Shown: one piece after another, positions 7,321 through 15,239 of the stretch | Numbering within the stretch: the first letter of the stretch is position 1 | How the letters are laid out: each line of letters opens with the position of its first letter | Assembly: GCF_900100945.1 (NCBI RefSeq) | Contig: NZ_FNCG01000005.1 | Coordinates: forward strand, 270,256 to 334,255 | Direction: 5' to 3' | Source of the DNA: Mucilaginibacter gossypii | Lineage (GTDB): Bacteria > Bacteroidota > Bacteroidia > Sphingobacteriales > Sphingobacteriaceae | DNA: 64,000 nucleotides | The notes under the pieces: model-generated | What the model saw: only the letters and a program-made list of their open reading frames with translations | The model's database searches: none | Told to the model about the DNA's origin: nothing | Position numbers and translations under genes: made by a program

Positions 7321-8292
7321 ATGAAAATCTTTAAAACAACATTGTTGCTGATCTCGATTTTTTCAACCGGAATGGTCTGTGCTCAGACAGTAAATCTGAC
7401 GAAAAAAGTAAAATCCGAAACGGTTGCAAAAATATCCGCAAGCCTTAAAGCAAATTATATCTACTTGGATACAGCTATAAAGATGGGCAGTTTTATTCAG
7501 GACCAGCTTAAATCAGGCAGCTACGATACCATTCAAAACCCGGCTGCGTTTGCTGCTAGACTTACTAGTGATCTCTTGTCTGTGTATCGCGACGGCCATT
7601 TATCCATTAGTTATGATCCTCTTTTCACGTCTGCTAATGGCAAAACTGATACAATTATGGAAAGAGAAAGAATGCTAAAGTTCAGAAAAAGGGTGAATTT
7701 CGGATTTGATAAAGCAGAGATCTTGCCCGGGAATATCGGCTATTTAAAAATTGGTGGGTTTTTTGAGCCGGATTCTACCGCTAAAATAATGACGCTTGCT
7801 GCTTTTCGTTTTGTTAGTAATAGCGAATCATTGATTATCGATTTAAGGAACAATATGGGTGGTGATCCACGGATGGTGAGTTTCATTTGTGGTTTATTGT
7901 TTAACCAAAAGACGCATTTGAATGATTTGTATTTCAGAAAAGACAAATCCACAACAGCATATTGGGCAATCCCAGATACAATTTTAAAGGGATTTCACAA
8001 TATGCCTATTTATATTTTAACCAGTAAACGTACCTTTTCAGCTGGTGAAGAGCTAACCTACGACTTACAGACGCAAAAACGGGCTGTTATTATTGGTGAG
8101 ACTACCGGCGGGGGCGCCCATCCGGTACAACCGTTTACCGTTGGTAACGGATTTGTAGCTAATGTGCCTTTTGCCCGCGCTATTAATCCTATCACAAAAT
8201 CAGATTGGGAAACAGTGGGCGTAAAACCCGATAAGGCTGTTCCAGCGGATCAAGCACTCGATTTTGCACTTAGGATGGTGAATCATAAATAA
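7321..8292 (+). CDS. Secreted S41-family peptidase (tail-specific protease-like)
   Basis: 323 residues with a signal peptide (MKIFKTTLLLISIFSTG, cleavage near VCAQ). After a helical N-terminal part comes the S41 core: GNIGYLKIGGFF, SLIIDLRNNMGGDPRMV, YILTSKRTFSAGEELTY with the probable catalytic Ser240, and AVIIGETTGGGAH. This is the pattern of the IRBP/CPP-like S41 proteins of Bacteroidota. No PDZ domain is evident. It is the second gene of a marR operon, so its expression is probably under MarR control. The substrate is unknown. The IS110 element begins just after its stop codon. Confidence 0.87.
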   Translation: MKIFKTTLLLISIFSTGMVCAQTVNLTKKVKSETVAKISASLKANYIYLDTAIKMGSFIQDQLKSGSYDTIQNPAAFAARLTSDLLSVYRDGHLSISYDPLFTSANGKTDTIMERERMLKFRKRVNFGFDKAEILPGNIGYLKIGGFFEPDSTAKIMTLAAFRFVSNSESLIIDLRNNMGGDPRMVSFICGLLFNQKTHLNDLYFRKDKSTTAYWAIPDTILKGFHNMPIYILTSKRTFSAGEELTYDLQTQKRAVIIGETTGGGAHPVQPFTVGNGFVANVPFARAINPITKSDWETVGVKPDKAVPADQALDFALRMVNHK

Positions 8293-8318
8293 AACCGCTG
8301 TATGGCATGAAATTGATT

Positions 8319-9309
8319 TTAAGAGTCTCTTTGATAATTCTCAACGTACATTTCGCCTCTTTTTATTAGCGAGAACATTCTGAGGATTAATTTGAATTTT
8401 ACGTTGTTTAAAACAACCGGCAGCGTTTGTTTTTTAGTTTTCGATCAGCATTGGCTCTTATTTCTGGATCATGTGTAACAGCCACCTTTGCAGCTAGATT
8501 TAATTCTTGTTTAAGATCTCTGTTCGAAAGGATACTTGTTCGCATTTTGCCCTTTATACTAGTTCCCGAAGTATTTTCAAAGGAGCAACCCCAACATATA
8601 CGGCATATTTTCTGGCATCAGTGAAAGAGTTAAAGTTCTCTGTATATGCAAGTGTCATGCATGCGTTTATTGGACCGATTCCTTTAATGCTTCCCAATAT
8701 TCGATAGTTAAGAAACAGTGTTTCATTTGACTTTATTAAGGAAATTATTTCGTCCTCTAACTGTTCAATATACTTAAGATTCGATTTTATCTTTTCTGTC
8801 GAAATGCGAATAACGGTATCAGACTTATTTATTTTATAATTGTGTTTGCGCTCTTTTATAGTAGCCTTTAGCCCAGCACTTTCCCTTACCAATCTTTTAC
8901 GAAAGGACAAGAATTGTTTTAATAATAAGATATTAGTATCGATAGGCTGATCAGGCTTTAAACGTTTGATCTTTTCTTCGCCGTATTGACTGATCCGGAA
9001 GGAATCGACTTTATCGTTCTTTCCCCTGGTCATACCCATAGATCTTTTAATTTCTAAAGGTGAGATCCGAGAATAGGCAATTGATAATGAATCACAGAAT
9101 TGAATGAACCGATATTCATAACCGCCAGTGTGTTCCATTACGATGAATGTTTTACAAAGACTAATGGCGTTTACCTTGCACCATTTTTTAAATTCAGCAA
9201 AGCCTTTGCTATCATTATTGATTTTCAAGTGCAGACGTAACTCTGCGCAACTGATGTCTAATGTCAATTTTGAAACATCAACACCCAAGATAAAACTGTA
9301 GTTTTCCAT
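8319..9309 (-). pseudogene. IS110-family transposase, broken by one frameshift
   Basis: The frame from 9309 reads 251 residues: the DEDD-type N-terminal domain (GVDVSK with the first Asp, VMEHTGGYE, RGKNDKVDSFRI with the Asp pair), a coiled middle, and the start of the C-terminal domain (GSIKGIGPINACMTL, ARKYAVYVGVAP). It then leaves frame near 8577-8585 and stops at 8554. Shifting by one base restores the expected continuation (FENTSGTSIKGKMRTS, LNLAAKVAVTHDPEIRA, LILRMFSLIKRG) to a stop at 8319. The repaired product would be about 330 residues, normal for IS110. The break is at a short T run with no classic slippery heptamer, so mutation is more likely than programmed frameshifting. Confidence 0.85.
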
Positions 9310-9501
9310 GTTTGTATTTTTTAGTTAATTGAAATTGTCTTTTGCCAAAAACCTTTGTTGATTCAAGGAAAATATTCTAGCTGGGCCTTAGACAATTATG
9401 GGCAGGGGACTTATACAACCGAAAGTTCTATAAAACTATTTTGTACTGTAGTGCACCCCTGTCCTTAATTTAACGTTCTTAACAAACTTCTTAGTTCTTA
9501 A
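9310..9501 (-). ncRNA. Candidate IS110 bridge-RNA region (upstream non-coding end)
   Basis: IS110-group elements are known to carry a structured bridge RNA in the non-coding end next to the transposase start. This stretch is non-coding, lies in that position, and contains an inverted pair (GGGCAGGGG near 9400 against CCCCTGTCC near 9457) that could form a long hairpin. No loop-to-target complementarity can be shown without the element's ends. This is a placement inference. Confidence 0.3.
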
Positions 9502-9585
9502 CACCCCCTTGCAACCCCCACTTCAACAACGGTAAAAAACAACTACGTTGCTTTCTTCAAGAACAAAGGTTTTGTACAAACGCCT

Positions 9586-10095
9586 GTGGCGATAAACGCA
9601 GAAAGGGGCGGGAGGCTAAAATCGGCGATTTCACTGCTGGGCGCTGAAGTGAAAGATGCAAGTGTTAATAGCTGTAAGGAACATATAAAACGGGGATTGA
9701 TTGATGCTGTAGCAGGCATGTTTGCCGGAGAATACGTTGATAGTACAATAGCTCACGGGAGGAAAGACTCAAGCGCTGTCAGGATCACTACGGCTTTTAA
9801 AAGGCTGATTTTTGCAGAATATAAAACATTGAAAAAGCCCTCTTCATATGCTTCGGCTTTAAATATATCTACCCCATATCTTAACGAAGCGGTTAAAGAA
9901 ATATCCGGACAAACGGTTAGTTACTGGATTCAGAATATGATCATGTTTGAAGCAAAGCGCCTGCTGATTTATACCGATAAAACCATTAAGGCCATTGCTT
10001 ATGAATTGGGTTACGCCGATTACGTCTATTTTTCGAAGATGTTCATTGGGATGGTAAAGATGTCGCCGGGGGCTTTCCGTAAAAAATACCGCTAA
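9586..10095 (+). pseudogene. C-terminal (DNA-binding) half of an AraC-family regulator
   Basis: About 170 residues ending in a full AraC HTH pair: KKPSSYASALNISTPYLNEAVKEISG, VSYWIQNMIMFEAKRLL, IKAIAYELGYADYVYFSKMF, SPGAFRKKYR. Upstream of it are the linker helices (RGGRLKSAISLLGAEV, IKRGLIDAVAGMFA). The N-terminal ligand domain is missing, and the frame is open back to about 9502 without a good start codon; the only candidate near 9586 is a GTG. It looks like the second half of the regulator whose first half is at 6451-6825. If transcribed alone it could give a constitutive DNA-binding fragment. Confidence 0.7.
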
Positions 10096-10190
10096 TTGTA
10101 CATGTACTTCCGCTATTACTGCATTGTTTAAGCTTGAAACAGTTTGTTGCTTTGTGATAAATCAAATCATTATAAAACAACAAATTAACC

Positions 10191-10886
10191 ATGGAAAACT
10201 TAAAAAATGTAGTGCTGGTACACGGCGCGTTTGCAGACGGATCTGGCTTTAAAGCACTCTATCAAATCCTTACTAAAAAAGGTTATAACGTATTGGTGGT
10301 GCAAAACCCGCTAAGCTCATTGGAAGATGATGTAAAAGCAACCCATGTTGTATTAGACAAGATTAGTGGCCCCGCCATCCTTGCCGGGCACTCGTGGGGT
10401 GGCGCTGTAATTACCGAAGCCGGTAATCATCCAAATGTAGCTGCGCTGGTGTATATCGCGGCTTTTCAGCCGGATAACGGCGAATCAGCACTGCAGTGGC
10501 TGCAAACCGCACCACCTGCACCGGAAAACGGCGTGTTACCTCCCGATGAAAAAGGCATTGTATACTATGATAAAGACAAGTTTCACGCTGGATTTTGCGC
10601 TGACATTGATGCCGATGAAGCCGCTTTTATGTATGCATCACAAGGTGCATTTTACGCAAAAGGTTTTGTTTCGCCGATAACTGACGCGGCCTGGCGTCAT
10701 AAACCGGCTTATGGTTTAATTGCTACCGAGGATAAAAGTATCAATCCGGATATTCAACATGCTATGTATAATCGATCAAACACTATTGTAACCGAGGTAA
10801 AAGGCAGCCATGTGATTTTTATGTCGCAACCAGAGATTGTTGCCGATGTGATTATTGAAGCAGCCAGAAAAGCTTCGGAAGTGTAA
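10191..10886 (+). CDS. Alpha/beta hydrolase, cytoplasmic paralog
   Basis: 231 residues of the small alpha/beta hydrolase type: VLVHGAFADGSG (oxyanion region), AGHSWGG (nucleophile elbow, Ser about residue 68), and the C-terminal KGSHVIF supplying His. There is no signal peptide, so it acts in the cytoplasm. By eye, roughly three quarters of aligned residues match the gene at 12155-12949, which has a signal peptide. The shared block QTAPPAPENGV and the EDKSINPDI segment are near-identical. Members are often annotated as esterases or salicylate-esterase-like proteins, but the substrate is unknown. A terminator follows at 10911. Confidence 0.85.
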   Translation: MENLKNVVLVHGAFADGSGFKALYQILTKKGYNVLVVQNPLSSLEDDVKATHVVLDKISGPAILAGHSWGGAVITEAGNHPNVAALVYIAAFQPDNGESALQWLQTAPPAPENGVLPPDEKGIVYYDKDKFHAGFCADIDADEAAFMYASQGAFYAKGFVSPITDAAWRHKPAYGLIATEDKSINPDIQHAMYNRSNTIVTEVKGSHVIFMSQPEIVADVIIEAARKASEV

Positions 10887-10910
10887 AAAAAACAGTTTAA
10901 ATACTGTATG

Positions 10911-10950
10911 AACATCCGTGTGCATTAAACCGTATGCGGATGTTTTGTTT
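10911..10950 (+). terminator. Intrinsic terminator after the first alpha/beta hydrolase
   Basis: AACATCCG (10911-10918) pairs with CGGATGTT (10937-10944), with GCAT/ATGC extending the stem inside a bulged helix, followed by TTGTTT. Confidence 0.6.
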
Positions 10951-10991
10951 AAAACCTCATCAATCTGCCTTATCTTTAGCACCAAAAATTA

Positions 10992-11849
10992 ATGAAGTTA
11001 ATTGTTTCCGACCATAAAACCGGCGGCGATCTGTTACTGATCAGCGGGGAAGAAAATTTTGACCGTTTCTTTTATACCCGTGATAAAACAAAGAAGTACT
11101 TTACCATAGCCTGGAATACCGGCGCGAGTCAAATAATCAATATAGATGGTGCAGATCATGTATTTAACGGGAATACGCTGTTACCGCTCATGTTCGACCA
11201 AACCTTTACGTTCGAAAGGTCGGCTAATATCATCGCCTGGCAATTTAACAGGGAGTTTTATTGTTTGATAGACCATGATACCGAAGTAAGCTGCGTAGGT
11301 TTTCTTTTTGGGATGGGCGATCTGCTGTTCATTCCTCTGGATGATCCCAGCCAATCGAAGCTTAAAGTACTGCTTGATATTTTTACGCAGGAACTGCATA
11401 TTAAAGATAAAATTCAGAATGACATGCTGATCATGCTGTTAAAGCGGCTGATCATCATGGTAACTCAGATGGCCCGTACAGAATACATTCCCGCAGAAAA
11501 TAACCAGGATCAAAAACTGGATATCTTCCGGAAATTTAACCTGCTGGTTGAAATGAATTTCAAAAACGAGCATTCGGTTAACTTTTATGCGGGACTGATG
11601 AATAAATCGCCCAAAACGCTCTCAAATATTTTCTCCCTTTATAACGACAAAACGCCGCAACAGGTGATCCAGGCGCGTATTATTGTTGAGGCGAGGCGGT
11701 TGTTGAGCTACACCACAAAGTCGGTTAAGCAAATTACTTATGAACTGGGTTTTGAAGATCCTGCCTATTTCTGTAATTTTTTCAAACGACATACCAGGCA
11801 GTCGCCCGCAGAGTTCAGAAATGGGAAAGCGCAGCCGGTGGCAGCGTAA
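10992..11849 (+). CDS. AraC-family transcriptional regulator
   Basis: 285 residues. The N-terminal half is a cupin-like sensor (FFYTRDKTKKYFTIAWN, then the region up to about residue 120). The C-terminal half carries two HTH motifs: HSVNFYAGLMNKSPKTLSNI and VKQITYELGFEDPAYFCNFF, with the family end QSPAEFR. It lies between two closely related alpha/beta hydrolase genes on the same strand and is a good candidate to control the second one. It is a different lineage from the split AraC gene nearby. Confidence 0.9.
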   Translation: MKLIVSDHKTGGDLLLISGEENFDRFFYTRDKTKKYFTIAWNTGASQIINIDGADHVFNGNTLLPLMFDQTFTFERSANIIAWQFNREFYCLIDHDTEVSCVGFLFGMGDLLFIPLDDPSQSKLKVLLDIFTQELHIKDKIQNDMLIMLLKRLIIMVTQMARTEYIPAENNQDQKLDIFRKFNLLVEMNFKNEHSVNFYAGLMNKSPKTLSNIFSLYNDKTPQQVIQARIIVEARRLLSYTTKSVKQITYELGFEDPAYFCNFFKRHTRQSPAEFRNGKAQPVAA

Positions 11850-11884
11850 AAGGAAGCAAATGTGTTGAACTAAAAAGGTAAAAA

Positions 11885-12020
11885 GTGGGGGAGGTGCGAT
11901 TCCCTCTCCTGGTAGGGTGTAGGGAGGGGTTTCATAGCCCGATATATCCGTTACATGGCGTACAAACCCCTCCCTGCCACCGCGCAAACCAGCCGCACCC
12001 CTCCCCAAGGGAGGGAATTG
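11885..12020. repeat. GC-rich palindromic intergenic repeat
   Basis: An inverted pair GTAGGGAGGGGTTT (near 11918) against AAACCCCTCCCTGCC (near 11966), flanked by a second pair GATTCCCTCTCC (near 11899) against CCAAGGGAGGGAATT (near 12004). It belongs by eye to the same C-rich/G-rich family seen at 13028, 33085, 35066, 42204, 42282 and 43124. No gene is visible in the remaining bases up to 12154 apart from the leader of the next gene. Confidence 0.55.
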
Positions 12021-12154
12021 AAGAACTTTCCCAACTCATTTAAGCCATTCGGGAAGAAATTACAATCTTTCGGGAAGCGGCGACATTTCCCACCTGCCGC
12101 ATTTGGGGCACTTTTGTATTGTTAAATCAAATACAACATTTAAGATAAAACAAT

Positions 12155-12949
12155 ATGAAAACTCCAACATTGAAAAACAGAATTAAAATAGGTCTACTTA
12201 GCCTGGCATTAACCTTTGCAGCCGTATTAGGTTTTACTATTTCATCACAGGCCCAGGCCGTAAAAAATGTAGTGCTGGTACACGGCGCATTTGCTGATGG
12301 ATCTGGCTATAAGGCATTATACAATGAACTTACCAAAAAAGGATATAATGTTACAGTGGTGCAAAACCCACTCTCTTCTTTGGAAGACGATGTTAAAGCT
12401 GTAACAATAGCATTGGACAAACAAGACGGACCTGCGGTATTGGTAGGCCATTCATGGGGCGGTACGGTAATTACCGAAGCAGGTAACAACCCAAAAGTAG
12501 CAGCCCTTGTTTATATCGCGGCACTGCAGCCAGATAAAGGTGAAACATCTGTTCAATGGTTGCAAACTGCTCCTCCTGCTCCTGAAAATGGTGTTCTGGC
12601 ACCTGATGATAAAGGCATTGTTTATTATGACAAAGCTAAATTCCATGCCGGTTTTTGTGCCGATATAAGCAAAGAAGATGCTGATTTCATGTATGCTTCA
12701 CAAGGTGCCTTTTATGCAAAAGGATTTGGCACCCCTATCACTAATGCAGCCTGGAAAACTAAACCTGCTTATGGCATAGTTGCCACTGAAGATAAAAGCA
12801 TCAATCCTGATATAGAACGTGCTATGTACAAACGTTCAAATACAATAATAACTGAAATAAAAGGAAGCCATGTGGTTTTCATATCGCAACCTAAAGCAGT
12901 TGCCGCTGTAATTATAAAAGCAGCCGAAAATGCTTCTGTAAAAAAATAA
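12155..12949 (+). CDS. Exported alpha/beta hydrolase, paralog of 10191-10886
   Basis: 264 residues: a signal peptide (basic start, hydrophobic core about residues 13-30, cleavage near SSQAQA) followed by the same alpha/beta hydrolase domain as the upstream paralog, with VLVHGAFADGSG, VGHSWGG and KGSHVVF. The two genes look like a tandem duplication in which one copy carries an export signal, so the pair could process the same compound in two compartments. The AraC regulator between them may act here. A bidirectional terminator follows at 12974. Confidence 0.86.
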   Translation: MKTPTLKNRIKIGLLSLALTFAAVLGFTISSQAQAVKNVVLVHGAFADGSGYKALYNELTKKGYNVTVVQNPLSSLEDDVKAVTIALDKQDGPAVLVGHSWGGTVITEAGNNPKVAALVYIAALQPDKGETSVQWLQTAPPAPENGVLAPDDKGIVYYDKAKFHAGFCADISKEDADFMYASQGAFYAKGFGTPITNAAWKTKPAYGIVATEDKSINPDIERAMYKRSNTIITEIKGSHVVFISQPKAVAAVIIKAAENASVKK

Positions 12950-12973
12950 GCTATCGGTAGCTTTTAAAAACTC

Positions 12974-13009
12974 AAAAACCGGGTGCCGATATTGGCATCC
13001 GGTTTTTTT
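12974..13009. terminator. Bidirectional terminator between convergent genes
   Basis: AAAAACCGG-g-TGCC pairs with GGCA-t-CCGGTTTTT around a 6-base loop. There is a T run on both strands, and it lies between the hydrolase (plus) and the deacetylase (minus), so it can serve both. Confidence 0.8.
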
Positions 13010-13027
13010 ATTGCCAACTGTTATTTT

Positions 13028-13050
13028 CCCCTTTAGGGGGTTAGGGGGCT
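13028..13050. repeat. Copy of the C-rich/G-rich palindromic repeat
   Basis: CCCCTTTAGGGGGTTAGGGGGCT. It overlaps the 3' end of the deacetylase gene and supplies its last codons and stop. Confidence 0.6.
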
Positions 13051-13656
13051 AAAACTATACCCTTCCTTGCTCCAAGCCTCCAATGCCCTGGGCAGTACAT
13101 ACTCCAATCGATCAAAAGCTTTGATGCTGTCATGAAATACTACCATCGATCCTGCTTCGGTATATTTAAGCACTCCTTTTAAGCAATCTTCAGGTTTAAG
13201 GGCCGCATCAAAATCGCCGCTGAGCACATCCCACATAAAAATATTCAGATTGGGTTTCGCTGCTTTCAGCGCGCGGGCCTGTGACCTTTTTATCCTTCCG
13301 TAAGGGGGCCGAAACAACGATGTATCCAGCAATTTATCGGCCTGTAAAAAATTATCAACATAGGTTTGGGTATCGGTTTTCCATCCTTTAAGGTGATTGA
13401 AAGTATGGTTGCCAATGGCATGGCCACCGGCTTTTACCTGTTCAAAAATATCGGGGTGCTTGCGTACATTGTCGCCAATGCAAAAAAAGGTGGCTTTGGC
13501 ATTGTATTGTTTTAAAATATTTAATACAGCCGGTGTAACAATTGGTATAGGGCCGTCGTCAAAAGTGAGATAAATGCAACGGTCAGTTGATTTTATATCC
13601 CAGGTAAGTTGGGGATAAAGCTTTTTCAGCAGCCACGGGGTTTTAACCAGGTACAT
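13033..13656 (-). CDS. Polysaccharide deacetylase (NodB domain)
   Basis: 207 residues, almost entirely one NodB/CE4 domain: motif 1 TFDDGP (Asp pair), motif 2 HAIGNHTFNH (zinc His pair), motif 3 RPPYGR, motif 4 WDVLSGDFD, motif 5 VVFHDS. These support metal-dependent removal of acetyl groups from GlcNAc polymers such as peptidoglycan or chitin-like material. No clear signal peptide is present; the N-terminus MYLVKTPWLLKKLYP could be a weak anchor. The last residues (SFSPLTP and the stop) are encoded by the C-rich palindromic repeat at 13028-13050, so the native C-terminus has probably been replaced by repeat sequence. Confidence 0.9.
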   Translation of the reverse strand: MYLVKTPWLLKKLYPQLTWDIKSTDRCIYLTFDDGPIPIVTPAVLNILKQYNAKATFFCIGDNVRKHPDIFEQVKAGGHAIGNHTFNHLKGWKTDTQTYVDNFLQADKLLDTSLFRPPYGRIKRSQARALKAAKPNLNIFMWDVLSGDFDAALKPEDCLKGVLKYTEAGSMVVFHDSIKAFDRLEYVLPRALEAWSKEGYSFSPLTP

Positions 13657-13757
13657 ACAGATGAGGTAGTTTGTGTTTTATCCCTATTAACAACATTTAA
13701 CAAAAATAAACACTGCAATGTAATGAACAGTTGCTTACCATTGTATAGAAAAACCTT

Positions 13758-15203
13758 ATGAAACTAAAATTATTACTATCAGTTAAAGCAACGCTCATTT
13801 GCACAATAATATTTTCGGTTTGCGGCATTAATGCCGGCGCGCAGGAAGTAATAGGCTTGCAAAAGGCGGTAGACCTGGCCCTTGAACGTAACCTTACCAT
13901 TAAACAGGCCGAATTTACAGCTGCCATCACCAACGAAGATCTTAAACAGTCGAAATATAATCAACTGCCAAATTTAGCCGTAAGCCCACAGGGCTCATTC
14001 AACTTTGGCCGTAATATCGACCCTTCAACCAACCAGTTCAGCAACCAGCGCATCCTGGCGGTTAATGGTAACTTTACCTCGCAGGTAACACTGTTTCAGG
14101 GCGGGCAATTGCGTAATACAGTAATTCAGAACAAGATTTTGCTTGATGCTGACAAAACCAACGTTGCCAAAGTAAAAAACGACCTGATATTGAACGTGGT
14201 TACTACCTACCTGCTGGTGCTAACCAACCAGGATTTGGTAAAGGCTGCGCAACAGCAAATTGATGTATCAAAAATAGCTTTGGACCGCGCCCAGAAAAGC
14301 TTTGATGTGGGTAATCAAACCCTTGCCGATCTGTCGCAAGCCAAAGCGCAGCTATCAACCAACGACCTTAACTATACCAATGCCGAAAATCAGCTGGAGC
14401 AATCCTTATTGACCCTAAAGCAATATATGGAGATGGATCCCGGCACTGATATTAGAGTTGAAAGGCCCGACATCAGTAAGTTAAACAATGTGAAAACTGT
14501 ATACGATGCCCAGGAAGTTGTAAAAACCGCTCTTGCAGTAAACCCAGATGTGTTATTGGCTGAGCAACGTCAAAAAGCTGCGGCGCAGGGTGTTAAAATA
14601 GCAAGAGGCAACTACTATCCGTCGGTAGTATTATTTGGTGCTGCCGGTTCATACTTTTCTGATGCCAAGAACACGCCATTTGGTGTTACTCCAACAGGCA
14701 GATTTGACACTATTGGTTTTGTGCAAAATTCGCAACAGGCGGTTGTAGTGCCTAACTATAAAGTTGGTTATAAAAGCAACCCATTCTTCAGGCAACTGAG
14801 CGATAATTTTAACCAATCTGTAGGGGTGAGTTTACAGATCCCGATTTTCAACAGGTTTCTGTCACGCACAGCGGTTAGGAAAGCAAAACTGCAAAATCAA
14901 AATGCCGAGGTTACAGCGCAACTGGCCCGCAACAATTTGAGCAAGATTATCTACCAGGCGGTATGGGATTTACAGGCGGCTGATAAGCGTTATGCATCGG
15001 CAACGCAAACTTATAACGCAAATAAAGATGCGTTTAATATTATCCAGCAACGCTATACAGTAGGTTTGGTTAACTCGCTTGATTATAATACATCGCTAAC
15101 CAATCTTAACAAATCGCAGTTTGATATGATTGAGGCGCAATACCAGGTGATTTTCAGAAGCAAAGTCATTGACTATTATTTAGGTAACCCTATAACACTT
15201 TAA
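13758..15203 (+). CDS. TolC-family outer-membrane efflux protein
   Basis: 481 residues with a signal peptide (cleavage near INAGAQ) and the two-repeat coiled-coil layout of outer-membrane efflux proteins. The N-terminal repeat starts LQKAVDLALERNLTIKQAEF and the second has VVKTALAVNPDVLLAEQRQKAAAQGVKIARGNYYP. The helix blocks carry the usual heptad pattern, and the C-terminal YTVGLVNSLDYNTSLTNL is typical. It forms the outer-membrane duct of a tripartite exporter whose adaptor is encoded 36 bases downstream. The inner-membrane pump is not adjacent. Confidence 0.92.
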   Translation: MKLKLLLSVKATLICTIIFSVCGINAGAQEVIGLQKAVDLALERNLTIKQAEFTAAITNEDLKQSKYNQLPNLAVSPQGSFNFGRNIDPSTNQFSNQRILAVNGNFTSQVTLFQGGQLRNTVIQNKILLDADKTNVAKVKNDLILNVVTTYLLVLTNQDLVKAAQQQIDVSKIALDRAQKSFDVGNQTLADLSQAKAQLSTNDLNYTNAENQLEQSLLTLKQYMEMDPGTDIRVERPDISKLNNVKTVYDAQEVVKTALAVNPDVLLAEQRQKAAAQGVKIARGNYYPSVVLFGAAGSYFSDAKNTPFGVTPTGRFDTIGFVQNSQQAVVVPNYKVGYKSNPFFRQLSDNFNQSVGVSLQIPIFNRFLSRTAVRKAKLQNQNAEVTAQLARNNLSKIIYQAVWDLQAADKRYASATQTYNANKDAFNIIQQRYTVGLVNSLDYNTSLTNLNKSQFDMIEAQYQVIFRSKVIDYYLGNPITL

Positions 15204-15239
15204 TAAAATCTTAACCGTAAAATATCCAAATTCACCGTC

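Larger units (their letters stand above)
8293..9501 (-). mobile_element. IS110-family insertion sequence (inactive transposase)
   Basis: A transposase gene of the IS110 family on the minus strand with about 190 bases of non-coding DNA on its 5' side. IS110 elements lack conventional terminal inverted repeats and make no or very short target duplications, so the ends cannot be fixed by eye. The right end must lie between the S41 stop (8292) and the transposase stop (8319). The left end probably lies before the AraC-like frame opens at about 9502. Confidence 0.65.

Noticed and set aside
8570..8600. Programmed -1 frameshift in the IS110 transposase.
   Set aside because: IS110 elements normally use one frame, and no slippery heptamer plus stimulatory hairpin is visible; simple mutation is more likely.
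6806..9541. GTAAAAAACA occurs at both edges of the proposed insertion (6806-6815 and 9532-9541), like a target-site duplication.
   Set aside because: Joining the halves at this repeat does not restore one reading frame, and a short A-rich 10-mer is easily found by chance.
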